Assembly: GCA_016937035.1 (NCBI GenBank)
Contig: JAFGWS010000072.1
Location: 1 to 26,370 of the forward strand
Origin: Pontiellaceae bacterium
GTDB taxonomy: Bacteria; Verrucomicrobiota; Kiritimatiellia; Kiritimatiellales; Pontiellaceae
Length of the DNA stretch: 26,370 nucleotides
Direction of reading: 5' to 3'
Of the stretch, positions 15,569 through 23,806 are shown piece by piece (positions within the stretch are counted from its first letter, which is position 1; every line of letters starts with the position of its first letter). The notes under the pieces are model-generated. The model was given only the letters and a program-made list of their open reading frames with translations, had not been told where the DNA came from and made no database searches. Position numbers and translations under genes: made by a program.

Positions 15569-18070
15569 ATGGCCGAAAAAGAGACCCCCATGATGGTGCA
15601 GTATCGACAGATACGGCGCGAGCTGCCGGAGGATACAATCCTCTTTTTCCGGCTGGGTGATTTCTATGAAATGTTTTTCGACGACGCGAAGACGGCGGCG
15701 GAAATTCTCGATATTACGCTGACCAAGCGCCACAACACGCCGATGTGCGGCGTGCCGTATCACGCGGCCTCGGGCTATCTGGAGCGGCTGGTACGCGCCG
15801 GTAAAAAGGTGGCGATCTGTGAGCAGGTGGAGGATCCTGCAACGGCAAAGGGCGTGGTTAAGCGCGATGTGACGCGCATCGTGACGCCGGGTACCATTCT
15901 CGATGAGGTGACGCTGGAGGGGAATCAGAATAACTTTCTGGCGGGCCTCTTCCGCGTGAAGAATATCTTTGGGCTGGCGATGCTCGATCTCTCGACCGGC
16001 GAATTCTGGATTGAGGAGTCGTCCGATCTTTCGAGTGTACAGGCCAATCTTTCGCGCTATGCGCCGGCGGAGTGTATTACCGCCGAGGAGCAGATGGCCG
16101 ATTCGGCGTTCAGCGATCTGGGGCTGGAGACGACCAATACCTTACTGACGGCGTGCGAGGATTGGACCTTCGAGGCGGCTTCGGCGAACGATTTTCTGCT
16201 GCGTCATTTTTCGGTGCATTCGCTGGAAGGCTTCGGCTGTGCGGGCATGACAGCATCGATCGGTGCTGCGGGCGCGGTGCTCTATTATGTGAAGACGGAG
16301 CTGCGGCGCAACTTGTCGCACGTGCGCAATCTGCGGGTGAAAAATCCGGCTGATTACATGCTTCTGGATGAAACAACCGCGACCAATTTGGAACTGACGG
16401 CCTCGATCAATTCCAATCGGCAGGCGTATAAAGCCACACTGCTCCACGTGCTTGACAGCACCTGCACAGCCATGGGCGGGCGCTTGCTCCGCGAATGGCT
16501 GTTGCGACCGCTCAATCATCTGGAGCGCATCCGCGCGCGCCACGATGCGGTGGAGCTGATGACGCATAATCAGTCGTATCTGCGCAGCCTGCGCGAGGTG
16601 CTGGGCGATATAAAAGACGTTGAGCGTCTCATCTCGCGCATTGGATCGACGAGCGGCAATCCGCGCGATGTGCGCGCCATGGGTCTCTCGCTTCAGCAGA
16701 TGCCGATGCTCAAGGCGCTGCTGAGCGGAAAGGGAACCATTATTGAGGAGCTCGGTACGCAGATCACGGCCTTGCCGGAGCTCGTGGCGCTGATCGATTC
16801 GGCGATTGTGGATGAGCCGCCGATCACCCTGAAAGACGGCGGTGTGATTCGTCCCGGTTATCACCCGGAGCTCGATGAGCTGCGCGATGCGGCTACGCTG
16901 GGACGCAAGTGGTTGGCGGAATATCAGGCGGCGGAGATGGAGCGTACCGGCATTAAATCGCTGAAGGTGCGCCACAATAAGGTGTTCGGCTATTACATTG
17001 AGGTGAGTAAATCGAATCTGGAGTTGGTGCCGGAGGATTATATCCGCAAGCAGACGCTGGTGAACGCGGAGCGCTTCATTACGCCGGAGCTGAAGGAATA
17101 CGAAAATAAGATTCTCGGCGCACAGGAACGCTCGATCGGGCTGGAACAGGAAATTTTTACGGAGGTTCGCCGCCAGGCGGTGATGCATTTGGAAACAATT
17201 CAACGCAACGCGCTGGCGATTGCGCAGGTCGACGTGCTCGCCGCCTTTGCCGAGCGTGCGCTGTCCAACAGCTATGCGCGGCCCGAGATGACCGACAACG
17301 GAAAGCTTTCAATCCATAACGGTCGGCATCCCGTGGTGGAGCAGATGCCCGATGCCGAGCGCTTTGTGCCGAACGACACCGTGCTCGACCGCGAAACGCA
17401 TCAGTTGATTATCATCACCGGCCCGAACATGGCGGGTAAATCGACCTACATTCGGCAGGTGGCGCTGATTACGATTATGGCGCACATGGGGTGCTTTGTG
17501 CCGGCGGAGCGTGCGGAAATCGGTATGGTGGATCGCGTTTTCACTCGTGTGGGTGCCAGCGATGATCTGGCACGCGGACGCTCTACGTTTATGGTGGAAA
17601 TGCAGGAGACGGCCAATATTCTGAATAATGCTACGCCGCGCAGTTTGATTGTGCTCGACGAAATCGGGCGCGGAACGAGTACGTTTGACGGCATCAGCAT
17701 TGCGTGGTCGGTGGCGGAATATCTCTGCAAGAACGAAGCCCTGCGCGCCAAAACCCTTTTTGCCACGCACTATCACGAGCTCACGGATCTGGCGCTGACT
17801 TTGCCCAATGTGCAAAACTATAGTGTGTTGGTGAAGGAGAAGGGCCATTCGATCACGTTCCTGCGAAAAATTGTAAAAGGTGCGGCGGATAAGAGTTACG
17901 GCATTCAAGTGGCTCGATTGGCGGGGCTGCCCGATGCGGTGATCGAGCGTGCCGGGGATATTCTGAAAAACCTGGAAGAGGGCGAACTGGGGGATACAGG
18001 ACAGCCGAAGCTGGCCAAAAAGAGACCGCATAAATTGAAGGCCCATGTGGCGCAACTTGATCTCTTTTGA
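15569..18070 (+). CDS. mutS: DNA mismatch repair protein MutS
   Basis: MutS recognises mispaired bases and recruits MutL. At 833 residues it is a normal MutS1 length. The mismatch-reading motif is Phe32-Tyr33-Glu34 (GDFYEMF), in domain I. The connector, lever and clamp regions follow, including KVFGYYIEV. The ATPase domain has Walker A GPNMAGKST (618-626), Walker B LDEIGRGTSTFDG (Asp697, Glu698) and THYHELTDL. The C-terminus ends in the common QLDLF. I chose ATG at 15569 (GGAGAG seven bases upstream) over the TTG directly before it. No mutL is in the window. The next gene starts 79 bases downstream with its own possible promoter. Confidence 0.97.
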   Translation: MAEKETPMMVQYRQIRRELPEDTILFFRLGDFYEMFFDDAKTAAEILDITLTKRHNTPMCGVPYHAASGYLERLVRAGKKVAICEQVEDPATAKGVVKRDVTRIVTPGTILDEVTLEGNQNNFLAGLFRVKNIFGLAMLDLSTGEFWIEESSDLSSVQANLSRYAPAECITAEEQMADSAFSDLGLETTNTLLTACEDWTFEAASANDFLLRHFSVHSLEGFGCAGMTASIGAAGAVLYYVKTELRRNLSHVRNLRVKNPADYMLLDETTATNLELTASINSNRQAYKATLLHVLDSTCTAMGGRLLREWLLRPLNHLERIRARHDAVELMTHNQSYLRSLREVLGDIKDVERLISRIGSTSGNPRDVRAMGLSLQQMPMLKALLSGKGTIIEELGTQITALPELVALIDSAIVDEPPITLKDGGVIRPGYHPELDELRDAATLGRKWLAEYQAAEMERTGIKSLKVRHNKVFGYYIEVSKSNLELVPEDYIRKQTLVNAERFITPELKEYENKILGAQERSIGLEQEIFTEVRRQAVMHLETIQRNALAIAQVDVLAAFAERALSNSYARPEMTDNGKLSIHNGRHPVVEQMPDAERFVPNDTVLDRETHQLIIITGPNMAGKSTYIRQVALITIMAHMGCFVPAERAEIGMVDRVFTRVGASDDLARGRSTFMVEMQETANILNNATPRSLIVLDEIGRGTSTFDGISIAWSVAEYLCKNEALRAKTLFATHYHELTDLALTLPNVQNYSVLVKEKGHSITFLRKIVKGAADKSYGIQVARLAGLPDAVIERAGDILKNLEEGELGDTGQPKLAKKRPHKLKAHVAQLDLF

Positions 18071-18088
18071 TTTCCTCTCACGTGAAAC

Positions 18089-18118
18089 TTGCATCCGGAT
18101 TGTGATTCGTCCTACCTT
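18089..18118 (+). promoter_or_regulatory. Possible promoter of the GT-C-like gene
   Basis: TTGCAT at 18089-18094 and TACCTT at 18113-18118 are 18 bases apart, in the 79-base gap after mutS. They are partial matches to -35 and -10 boxes. Confidence 0.3.
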
Positions 18119-18149
18119 AGACTGTTGCTGAATCAACTGGGGAGAAGTT

Positions 18150-20111
18150 ATGAGTAAGAAGCTGTCGGGTTCGATCATTCTGATTGTGTTGGGACTTATA
18201 TTCATTGCCGCCATCGGCATGCGCACCATCAGTACACCCCAAATATGGACCCATCTGGCCTTGGGGAAAACCGGAGCGCCGATTGCGTTCACGGAAGCAG
18301 ACAGGCTGGTCAATCCCACTTGGCTTTACGATAAGCTGGCTTATGCGGTCTGGAATGTCGGTAAAGCGCCGTTGCTGATCCTGCTGAACACGCTCGGACT
18401 GCTCGGTGCCTTTGTCCTGCTCCTCCGGACTTCAAAAAAGTGGGGCGGGGAATTGAGCCAAAGTTTTGCGCTGCTTGTATCGGGTCACCTTATTTTCCAG
18501 ATGCTGGATGTGGGTCCGGAAGTGCCGATGATGCTCTTTCTCGCCGCGTTCCTCTATGTGCTCTCTACCCAGTCGAAGCCGGCCATTCTTTTTGGTGCAC
18601 TGATTCCGCTTCAGTTGATCTGGACCAATATGCACGGCTCATTCCTGTATGGTCCGCTCTTGGCGCTGCTGGCCGCTATGGAAGCGGTTCAGCGCAGTAA
18701 GAAAAAACGCAGTGCCGCAACCCCGGCGACATACGGGATTCTTGTTCTTGCCCTGTTGGTGACGACCCTCCTGAACCCTTCGTTGTTGAACCTTCATCTG
18801 CAGGTTGTTAAAGAAATCAGTTCCCCCGATCCCGCATATGTTTCATCGCTGCTGAGTGACTTTTTCCAATCGCCTCCGCTTAAACCGCTGATTCTGTTTG
18901 TTGTGGTTCTGGGTGCGGCCGGTATCCTGACGCAGAAAAAACGGCTGCCGATCCTGCTGACAACCGCTGCTGTTTTCGGTGCGGTCATGGGATTGACTTC
19001 ACCCAAGATGACGCTTCTGTTTGCGGTGCTCTCTTTCCCGTTCATGGTTTTAAGCTTCACGGCGGTCAGCGAATATATAAGAGGTACGCTTAAGCATGTG
19101 ATGGGTGAAAAAGAGCCGCTCCTTTGGCCGATTTCCGGCGGGCTGTGGGTTATTCTGCTGATTATTTCTGTTATGCCGATTATCACCAACCGCGCTTATG
19201 TAAAAGCCGGGAGTGCCTCCAGTTTCGGCTTGGGGATTGAAGCGCAGCTTTATCCCGCCGGCCTGAAGGCGCTGATTAACGATCCGGCCTTTCCTGCTCC
19301 TGAAAAGACGCTTAATCTTCCGGCAGACGGCGGCTATCTGGCCTTTAACTATGATCGAAAGGTCCTTATTGATTATCGTCCTGGACGCTATTCCCATGAG
19401 CTGATCGACGGCATCTCCGAGGTCATTCTCGGCGAAGCGACCACCTGCGAAGGGCTGGACGGCGATGCCGATGCGATCATTCTCAATACGCTTTTCTCAA
19501 GCTCTTCCGCCGGAATTGATCGGTTGCTGGGTAAGTCCGTTCAGCCGCGCTGGCTGCTTGCTTACTTTGATGGTACTACCGCTGTGCTGCTGCGTAACGA
19601 GGGAAAATACCGTGCTCTCGCCAATAATGCCGATTTAAAGAAAGCCGGATTGGATAAGCTGGATAAAGCGTACGCGGACTATGCGCAGGCCATCGAAAAA
19701 GGCGGACTGGCTGTGCCGGGAAATCCCGCAGAGCTGATCGGCGGCGCCAAAGTGTTTCTCGCCCGCGGCCAGGCCGAAGCCGCAAAATCTTTCTTCGCTC
19801 TTCTGTTGAAAGGAAACGAGGATCTTTCTGCCGCATGGATCGGACTCGGTCAGAGCCAGCTTAAGTTGGCGGAAGAAAAGGGTGAGGGATTTGAATTAGC
19901 GGTTGATTATCTGCGGAGCGCAACGGAAACTGCACCTCGCTCTGCCCAAGCGTGGAGCGCATACGCCAACGTTTGCGCCATCAGTGCCGCCGCCGAAACG
20001 GATGCCGTCGCTAAAGGCGAGTTTGAAGAAGAAGCCAAACGGGCCGAGGAAAAAGCAGAGAGCCTTGTGAAGAAGAGCGGAAAGAAGGATTCTTCCGACA
20101 AGGTGGAATAA
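18150..20111 (+). CDS. Polytopic membrane protein (GT-C-like) with TPR-like tail
   Basis: The 653-residue protein has about ten hydrophobic segments in residues 8-347. Between the first two lies IWTHLALGK, then FTEADRLVNPTWLYDKLAY; IWTNMHGSFLYGP is at about 158-170. These motifs occur in a group of GT-C-fold-like membrane proteins, often thought to transfer lipid-linked sugars, so a role in cell-envelope polysaccharide or glycoprotein synthesis is possible but unproven. After the last membrane helix (327-347) come an extracytoplasmic region (about 348-520) and a helical region (about 525-635) with TPR-like pairs (AKVFLARGQAEAAKSFF, AAWIGLGQSQLKLAEEKGEG). The tail is charged (KKSGKKDSSDKVE). 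The ATG has GGGGAGAAG upstream. It stands alone between mutS and the lipoprotein gene. No transferase activity can be read from the sequence with certainty. Confidence 0.65.
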   Translation: MSKKLSGSIILIVLGLIFIAAIGMRTISTPQIWTHLALGKTGAPIAFTEADRLVNPTWLYDKLAYAVWNVGKAPLLILLNTLGLLGAFVLLLRTSKKWGGELSQSFALLVSGHLIFQMLDVGPEVPMMLFLAAFLYVLSTQSKPAILFGALIPLQLIWTNMHGSFLYGPLLALLAAMEAVQRSKKKRSAATPATYGILVLALLVTTLLNPSLLNLHLQVVKEISSPDPAYVSSLLSDFFQSPPLKPLILFVVVLGAAGILTQKKRLPILLTTAAVFGAVMGLTSPKMTLLFAVLSFPFMVLSFTAVSEYIRGTLKHVMGEKEPLLWPISGGLWVILLIISVMPIITNRAYVKAGSASSFGLGIEAQLYPAGLKALINDPAFPAPEKTLNLPADGGYLAFNYDRKVLIDYRPGRYSHELIDGISEVILGEATTCEGLDGDADAIILNTLFSSSSAGIDRLLGKSVQPRWLLAYFDGTTAVLLRNEGKYRALANNADLKKAGLDKLDKAYADYAQAIEKGGLAVPGNPAELIGGAKVFLARGQAEAAKSFFALLLKGNEDLSAAWIGLGQSQLKLAEEKGEGFELAVDYLRSATETAPRSAQAWSAYANVCAISAAAETDAVAKGEFEEEAKRAEEKAESLVKKSGKKDSSDKVE

Positions 20112-20120
20112 ATGTTCATC

Positions 20121-20143
20121 AAAAGGCGTGATGACCTTTTTTT
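20121..20143 (+). terminator. Weak terminator after the GT-C-like gene
   Basis: AAAAGG (20121-20126) can pair with CCTTTT (20135-20140) around an eight-base loop, and Ts continue to 20143. The stem is short, but it sits nine bases after the stop codon. Confidence 0.4.
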
Positions 20144-20250
20144 GGTAGAGTTTTGCGTTTTGCTCAGTCGAGGGTAGATTGAGTTTTTTCGTGAAGAGTA
20201 TGAGTTTTTTGATTTCTGGGACCCATTGGGATGTGGGAGGAAGGATTCGA

Positions 20251-21150
20251 ATGAAGCTTGGAAGAGTGCTTGCCTCAACGATCGTATTTTCCTTTTTGTT
20301 TATTTATGGGTGTTCAACGGATAAAACAATTTTGGATTTTGATGGGGTCTACGACGCCGTTCCATTCACCTGCATGGGATTATGTCCTGTCCATATGCTG
20401 ATTGAGAACGGTCAAGTTTCTTTTTATAACACGGATCACTCTACATTAGAACATGCGGGCATAATTGAGGGTAATCTTTGGAAAATATGGAAAGATAAGC
20501 CGATTTTAGTCGCTTCATACGATAATGGAATTACCATGCAGGTCATAGGACATGACTCTTTTATTGAGCTCCCTCGTTTGGAAATGACAGCGGATGAGTT
20601 CAAGAGCCTCAACGTCTCTATGGAGAATAGTTTGACTGACTTTCTCGACTTTATGGAAGATCCGTTGTTGGTAATGGGGTCGGGTGCAAATGAGTCATGG
20701 AAGTGTTTGCGACTCATCCATGAAGGGTATTGCTCTGACAGTGCAAGTCGTCTATTCAACGCCGAAACGTCATATGATGACGGAATCATTACTGCTGAAT
20801 TGATCTACACTGGGGATTCGCCGACAAAAATATCAGCATCACCGACCGAAATTGATACAGAGATTTTCATTGTCGAACCTGACGGCGGCATTCTGCAGCT
20901 GCGAGTTTACTGTGACAATAATCAGGAAACCATACACCTCGAGAAAGGTGATGCATTAGTATACAGGATTGATTTAAATGATTTTACTACTTACGGAGAT
21001 ATTCCGGGTGGTATTTCGGAATATTTCAAGCCGGGGTTGGAATATGGAATCATCTGTAGGTTTAGTTTTTCCTTGCCGAAGGATTATATAAATTCATCGT
21101 ATTTGAGGGCGGTTATCAACGATATGCAGGGTGAACCGCTTGATTTATAA
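20251..21150 (+). CDS. Unrecognised lipoprotein
   Basis: From the ATG at 20251 the protein has 299 residues; GGGAGGAAGGA upstream supports this start over a TTG at 20179. Residues 1-20 are a signal peptide ending IYG, and Cys21 would be lipidated, so it is probably a membrane-anchored lipoprotein. Residues 30-110 are beta-rich and hold CMGLCP near the start of the mature protein. The later part includes DGGILQLRVYCDN and YGIICRFSFSLP, also beta-rich. I recognise no domain. By eye the gene is clearly AT-richer than both neighbours and uses AT-rich codons, which could mean recent acquisition or relaxed selection. It stands alone, with the weak terminator before it. Confidence 0.7.
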   Translation: MKLGRVLASTIVFSFLFIYGCSTDKTILDFDGVYDAVPFTCMGLCPVHMLIENGQVSFYNTDHSTLEHAGIIEGNLWKIWKDKPILVASYDNGITMQVIGHDSFIELPRLEMTADEFKSLNVSMENSLTDFLDFMEDPLLVMGSGANESWKCLRLIHEGYCSDSASRLFNAETSYDDGIITAELIYTGDSPTKISASPTEIDTEIFIVEPDGGILQLRVYCDNNQETIHLEKGDALVYRIDLNDFTTYGDIPGGISEYFKPGLEYGIICRFSFSLPKDYINSSYLRAVINDMQGEPLDL

Positions 21151-21208
21151 GCTTGAGTTTCGGTTGAGCAATAAAGATCGGTGAGAGGGAAGATTTTTGT
21201 ACACAACT

Positions 21209-21222
21209 GAACACCAGTGTTC
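21209..21222. promoter_or_regulatory. Candidate operator palindrome
   Basis: GAACACCAGTGTTC has perfect six-base arms around a two-base centre. It lies 155 bases before the dehydrogenase start, in a gap of 226 bases. TTGACG at 21297-21302 could be a -35 box for that gene, but no clear -10 follows. The palindrome looks like the site of a dimeric repressor. Confidence 0.35.
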
Positions 21223-21376
21223 CTCGGTGTGAAAACGTGGTTTCTTTTCTAAATGTTCGTTTATACCCCGTTTTGATCAAAAAAAACGGCTGAAAGTTGA
21301 CGCAGATGCGCTTGCAATGCGAACGGGTTGGTTTATGGTTGCGCGCTCAAATTTTCACAAACCCACAGGAGTTGAA

Positions 21377-22192
21377 ATGAACGAGCTTTTTAATATTCAG
21401 GATAAGGTGATTGCCGTGACGGGGGCTGCCGGCGTTTTGGCCGGCGGAACCGCAAACTACCTGCAGAAGCAGGGCGCTTATGTGATCTATTTGGATCTCT
21501 TTCAGGATAAGGTGGACGCAGCGGTTGAGGAGGCGAGGAAGATTTCGGACAAGTGCTGCGGCTTTGCCTGTAATGTGCTGGATCAGGATGCGCTGAACGA
21601 AGTGTATAATAAGGTGCTCGAAACCTGCGGGCGCATCGATGTGCTGATTAACGGGGCCGGCGGAAATATGCCGGGCGCAACCATCGGTCCGGAGCAGGAT
21701 GTATTTGACCTGAAGATTGAGGATTATTCGAAGGTGCTGGACCTGAATCTCAAGGGGACGGTGATGCCGACGATGACGTTTGCAAAGGCGTTCAAGGCGC
21801 AGCAGTCCGGCTGTGTGGTAAACTTTTCCTCCATGTCGTCCAAACAGGCCATTACGAGGGTGCTGGGGTATTCCAATGCCAAAGCGGCGATTGATAATTT
21901 TACCCGCTGGATGGCAACGGAGATGGCAAAGAAATACGGTGACAAGATTCGCGTGAATGCCATCGCTCCAGGCTTTTTTATCAGCAATCAGAACCGTGCA
22001 CTCCTGACGAATGAAGATGGTTCCTACACCGAGCGCGGTAAGCTGGTTGTTGCAAAAACGCCGTTCGGTCGTTTCGGCGAGCAGCACGAAGTATACGGCA
22101 CGATTCATTTTCTCATTTCAGAGGCCGCTCAGTTTGTGAGCGGAGCGGTCATTCCGGTGGACGGAGGCTTCGAAGCCTTCAGCGGGGTTTAG
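21377..22192 (+). CDS. Short-chain dehydrogenase, D-mannonate oxidoreductase type
   Basis: The 271-residue enzyme has the classic SDR fold and uses NAD(P)H. Visible parts are the nucleotide-binding TGAAGVLAGG (15-24), NGAGG (92-96), the catalytic set Asn124, Ser152, Tyr165 and Lys169 (YSNAK), and the late PVDGGF. The substrate loop, with NQNRALL, GSYTERG and KTPFGRFG, is like the SDR-type D-mannonate/fructuronate oxidoreductases (B. subtilis UxuB), so it probably interconverts fructuronate and mannonate in uronic-acid breakdown. No other uronate gene is nearby, so the exact substrate is uncertain. CAGGAG lies five bases before the chosen ATG. A palindrome upstream may control it. Ten heptamers and a terminator follow. 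Confidence 0.8.
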   Translation: MNELFNIQDKVIAVTGAAGVLAGGTANYLQKQGAYVIYLDLFQDKVDAAVEEARKISDKCCGFACNVLDQDALNEVYNKVLETCGRIDVLINGAGGNMPGATIGPEQDVFDLKIEDYSKVLDLNLKGTVMPTMTFAKAFKAQQSGCVVNFSSMSSKQAITRVLGYSNAKAAIDNFTRWMATEMAKKYGDKIRVNAIAPGFFISNQNRALLTNEDGSYTERGKLVVAKTPFGRFGEQHEVYGTIHFLISEAAQFVSGAVIPVDGGFEAFSGV

Positions 22193-22194
22193 TC

Positions 22195-22264
22195 CGATTT
22201 TCGATTGCCGATTGCCGATTGCCGATTTTCGATTGCCGATTGGCGATTTCCGATTGGCGATTGA
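22195..22264 (+). repeat. Ten tandem heptamers (CGATTNN)
   Basis: Starting two bases after the dehydrogenase stop, ten 7-base units follow without interruption. Every unit begins CGATT; the last two bases are TT, GC, GC, GC, TT, GC, GG, TC, GG and GA. The array resembles the short heptameric tandem repeats known from cyanobacteria and other bacteria. It is non-coding and leads directly into the terminator. Confidence 0.9.
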
Positions 22265-22271
22265 AAATGAT

Positions 22272-22309
22272 AGCCGGGTTCGTTATGGGATCCGGCTTTT
22301 TCTTTTTTT
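22272..22309 (+). terminator. Rho-independent terminator after the dehydrogenase
   Basis: AGCCGG (22272-22277) pairs with CCGGCT (22292-22297) around a 14-base loop that may pair further. Ts run to 22309 with one C. Confidence 0.7.
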
Positions 22310-22338
22310 ACCGATCGGAATAGGGCATAAACCACGGC

Positions 22339-22821
22339 ATGAAGATTTGTGTTCTGTTGCCCGGAAAAATTAAGCCGAATGCGCTGGCCTCAGCGCAGGA
22401 GGAGTATATTCGACGCCTGAAGAGTTTGGGTGTGGAGGTGTTGGAATATAAGGACGAAAAGGTTTCCTCTCGTACGCCGGAACAGACGAAAGAGGCGGAG
22501 GCCGTTCGGATTGAAAAGCTGCTGAAAGAGGGCGATTGGCTGGCGGCCTGCGATGAACGCGGCAAGGCGCTGGGGACAATGCCGCTGGCCGATTTGCTGC
22601 GGGCGGCGCGCAGCGGCGATGCGCCGTTGGCCGGGAAACGCCGGATGGTGATTGTTATCGGCGGCGCGCTGGGGCTGGCGGAGCGCATTCGACAGCGGGC
22701 CGATGCGGTTTGGGCGCTCTCCTCGATGGTGATGGCCGGTGGCGTGGCGCGTATCGTTTTACTGGAAGGGTTGTATCGCGCTTTTACGGTGGTGGAGGGG
22801 CATCCATATCACAACGAGTAA
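22339..22821 (+). CDS. rlmH: 23S rRNA pseudouridine-1915 N3-methyltransferase (RlmH)
   Basis: RlmH is a SPOUT-class methyltransferase that modifies helix 69 of 23S rRNA in assembled ribosomes. The 160-residue length is right for the family. Motifs seen are CDERGK (71-76), VIGGALGL (106-113) in the knotted SAM site, LLEGLYRAFTV (141-151) and the terminal HPYHNE. The segment that is normally TLPH or TFPH reads VMAGG (131-135), so the conserved histidine and proline are missing. This may be lineage variation or may affect activity. No ribosome site is visible before the ATG. The gene stands alone after the heptamer array and terminator. Confidence 0.9.
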   Translation: MKICVLLPGKIKPNALASAQEEYIRRLKSLGVEVLEYKDEKVSSRTPEQTKEAEAVRIEKLLKEGDWLAACDERGKALGTMPLADLLRAARSGDAPLAGKRRMVIVIGGALGLAERIRQRADAVWALSSMVMAGGVARIVLLEGLYRAFTVVEGHPYHNE

Positions 22822-22916
22822 ACAGTACTCTCTCTTGCACAGCATCGATCTGCCCTTTATTGCGAAGCTTTGGGTTTGCTTCCGGGGATCGGGATTCACC
22901 GGAATGATTGAGGGTA

Positions 22917-23735
22917 TTATCCTCCGAAGATCATGAGTAACGAAGTGCTGTTAAACAGAGCGTGTATCGCTACGCTCACCCAAAGGGTGCCCGTTCGCCA
23001 ATAGGCCAGACAGAGAACGCCGGAGAGCAGAAAGATGGCGAATGCCGAGGCCAGATTCAGGTGCACAAAAGCGAAAACGGCCGATACAATCAGGACGCTT
23101 GCCGCCAGACCGACTTTGCGGATGAGATAGGGGAAGAGGACTCCGCGGAAAAGGAGTTCTTCGCAAAGTGGAATCAGCGTAATGGTGGTTACCGTGAGCC
23201 CCGTCTTTATCCAGGGTTTACTGTGTACAATCTGCTCAACGATATCCTGATTACTGAGCGAGATATGAAAATAGTTTTTGAGCAGCTGTTGGTAAAAGAA
23301 GGACGCCTGCGTGATAATGGGGAGCGTGACGATACAGATGATCAAGGCCAGCGCCGCCCGCTTCATGTTTTTTCGGTCCATGCCGAAGTCTTCGCCCCAG
23401 GTTTTGCCGCGCTCCCTTGAAATATGTCGCACAATAATAATTTGAACCACAGCGGCCAATAGAGTGGATGCAAGCAGGGCACCTTGTTTCCCGTTGAGTC
23501 CTAAAGCCAAAAAAGCGATGGGCAGAAAGTACATGGAAATGAAAAAACCCGCGGAAAAAACAGCAACCTGCTCACTCTTCCATGAGCGTTTCATAATGGC
23601 GTGGGTGAGTTGCTCGCTGGTGGAGATACTTCTTCGGTGATAGGCAAAAAGAATCAGCACAGAATAGATGAACGCAAAGAGTTCTGTCGCCATAAGGAGG
23701 TTGTCCCGATTCAGGTTCTGCGCGATGGTTTCCAT
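22917..23735 (-). CDS. CPBP-family intramembrane metalloprotease
   Basis: The 272-residue protein has about seven hydrophobic segments. It carries the three motifs of CPBP (CAAX protease and bacteriocin-processing, Abi) enzymes: EExxxR (Glu192, Glu193 and Arg197 in CEELLFRG), FxxxH (His225 in FAFVH) and HxxxN (His258 and Asn262 in HALFN). The family cleaves substrates inside the membrane; bacterial members have roles in protein processing or bacteriocin self-immunity. No bacteriocin gene is nearby and the substrate is unknown. It is divergent to the release-factor-like gene across 71 bases and convergent with rlmH. No clear ribosome site precedes the ATG. Confidence 0.88.
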   Translation of the reverse strand: METIAQNLNRDNLLMATELFAFIYSVLILFAYHRRSISTSEQLTHAIMKRSWKSEQVAVFSAGFFISMYFLPIAFLALGLNGKQGALLASTLLAAVVQIIIVRHISRERGKTWGEDFGMDRKNMKRAALALIICIVTLPIITQASFFYQQLLKNYFHISLSNQDIVEQIVHSKPWIKTGLTVTTITLIPLCEELLFRGVLFPYLIRKVGLAASVLIVSAVFAFVHLNLASAFAIFLLSGVLCLAYWRTGTLWVSVAIHALFNSTSLLMIFGG

Positions 23736-23806
23736 TTGCAGGATATTATGTAGTCGGACCGCGAAATCAATTGCGAAAATTTTATTTAAGTGGCATAGAC
23801 GACGGC

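Noticed and set aside
16142..17203. A 353-codon open frame opposite mutS, and a similar one at 17309-18319
   Set aside because: Both are antisense shadows of mutS, with arginine/histidine-rich nonsense sequence and no ribosome site.
22195..22264. Heptamer array as a CRISPR array
   Set aside because: The units are seven bases and directly adjacent, with no spacers and no cas genes nearby.
22917..23735. CPBP protease as part of a bacteriocin or phage-defence system
   Set aside because: No small toxin, transporter or defence gene is adjacent; neighbours are rlmH and a release-factor-like gene.
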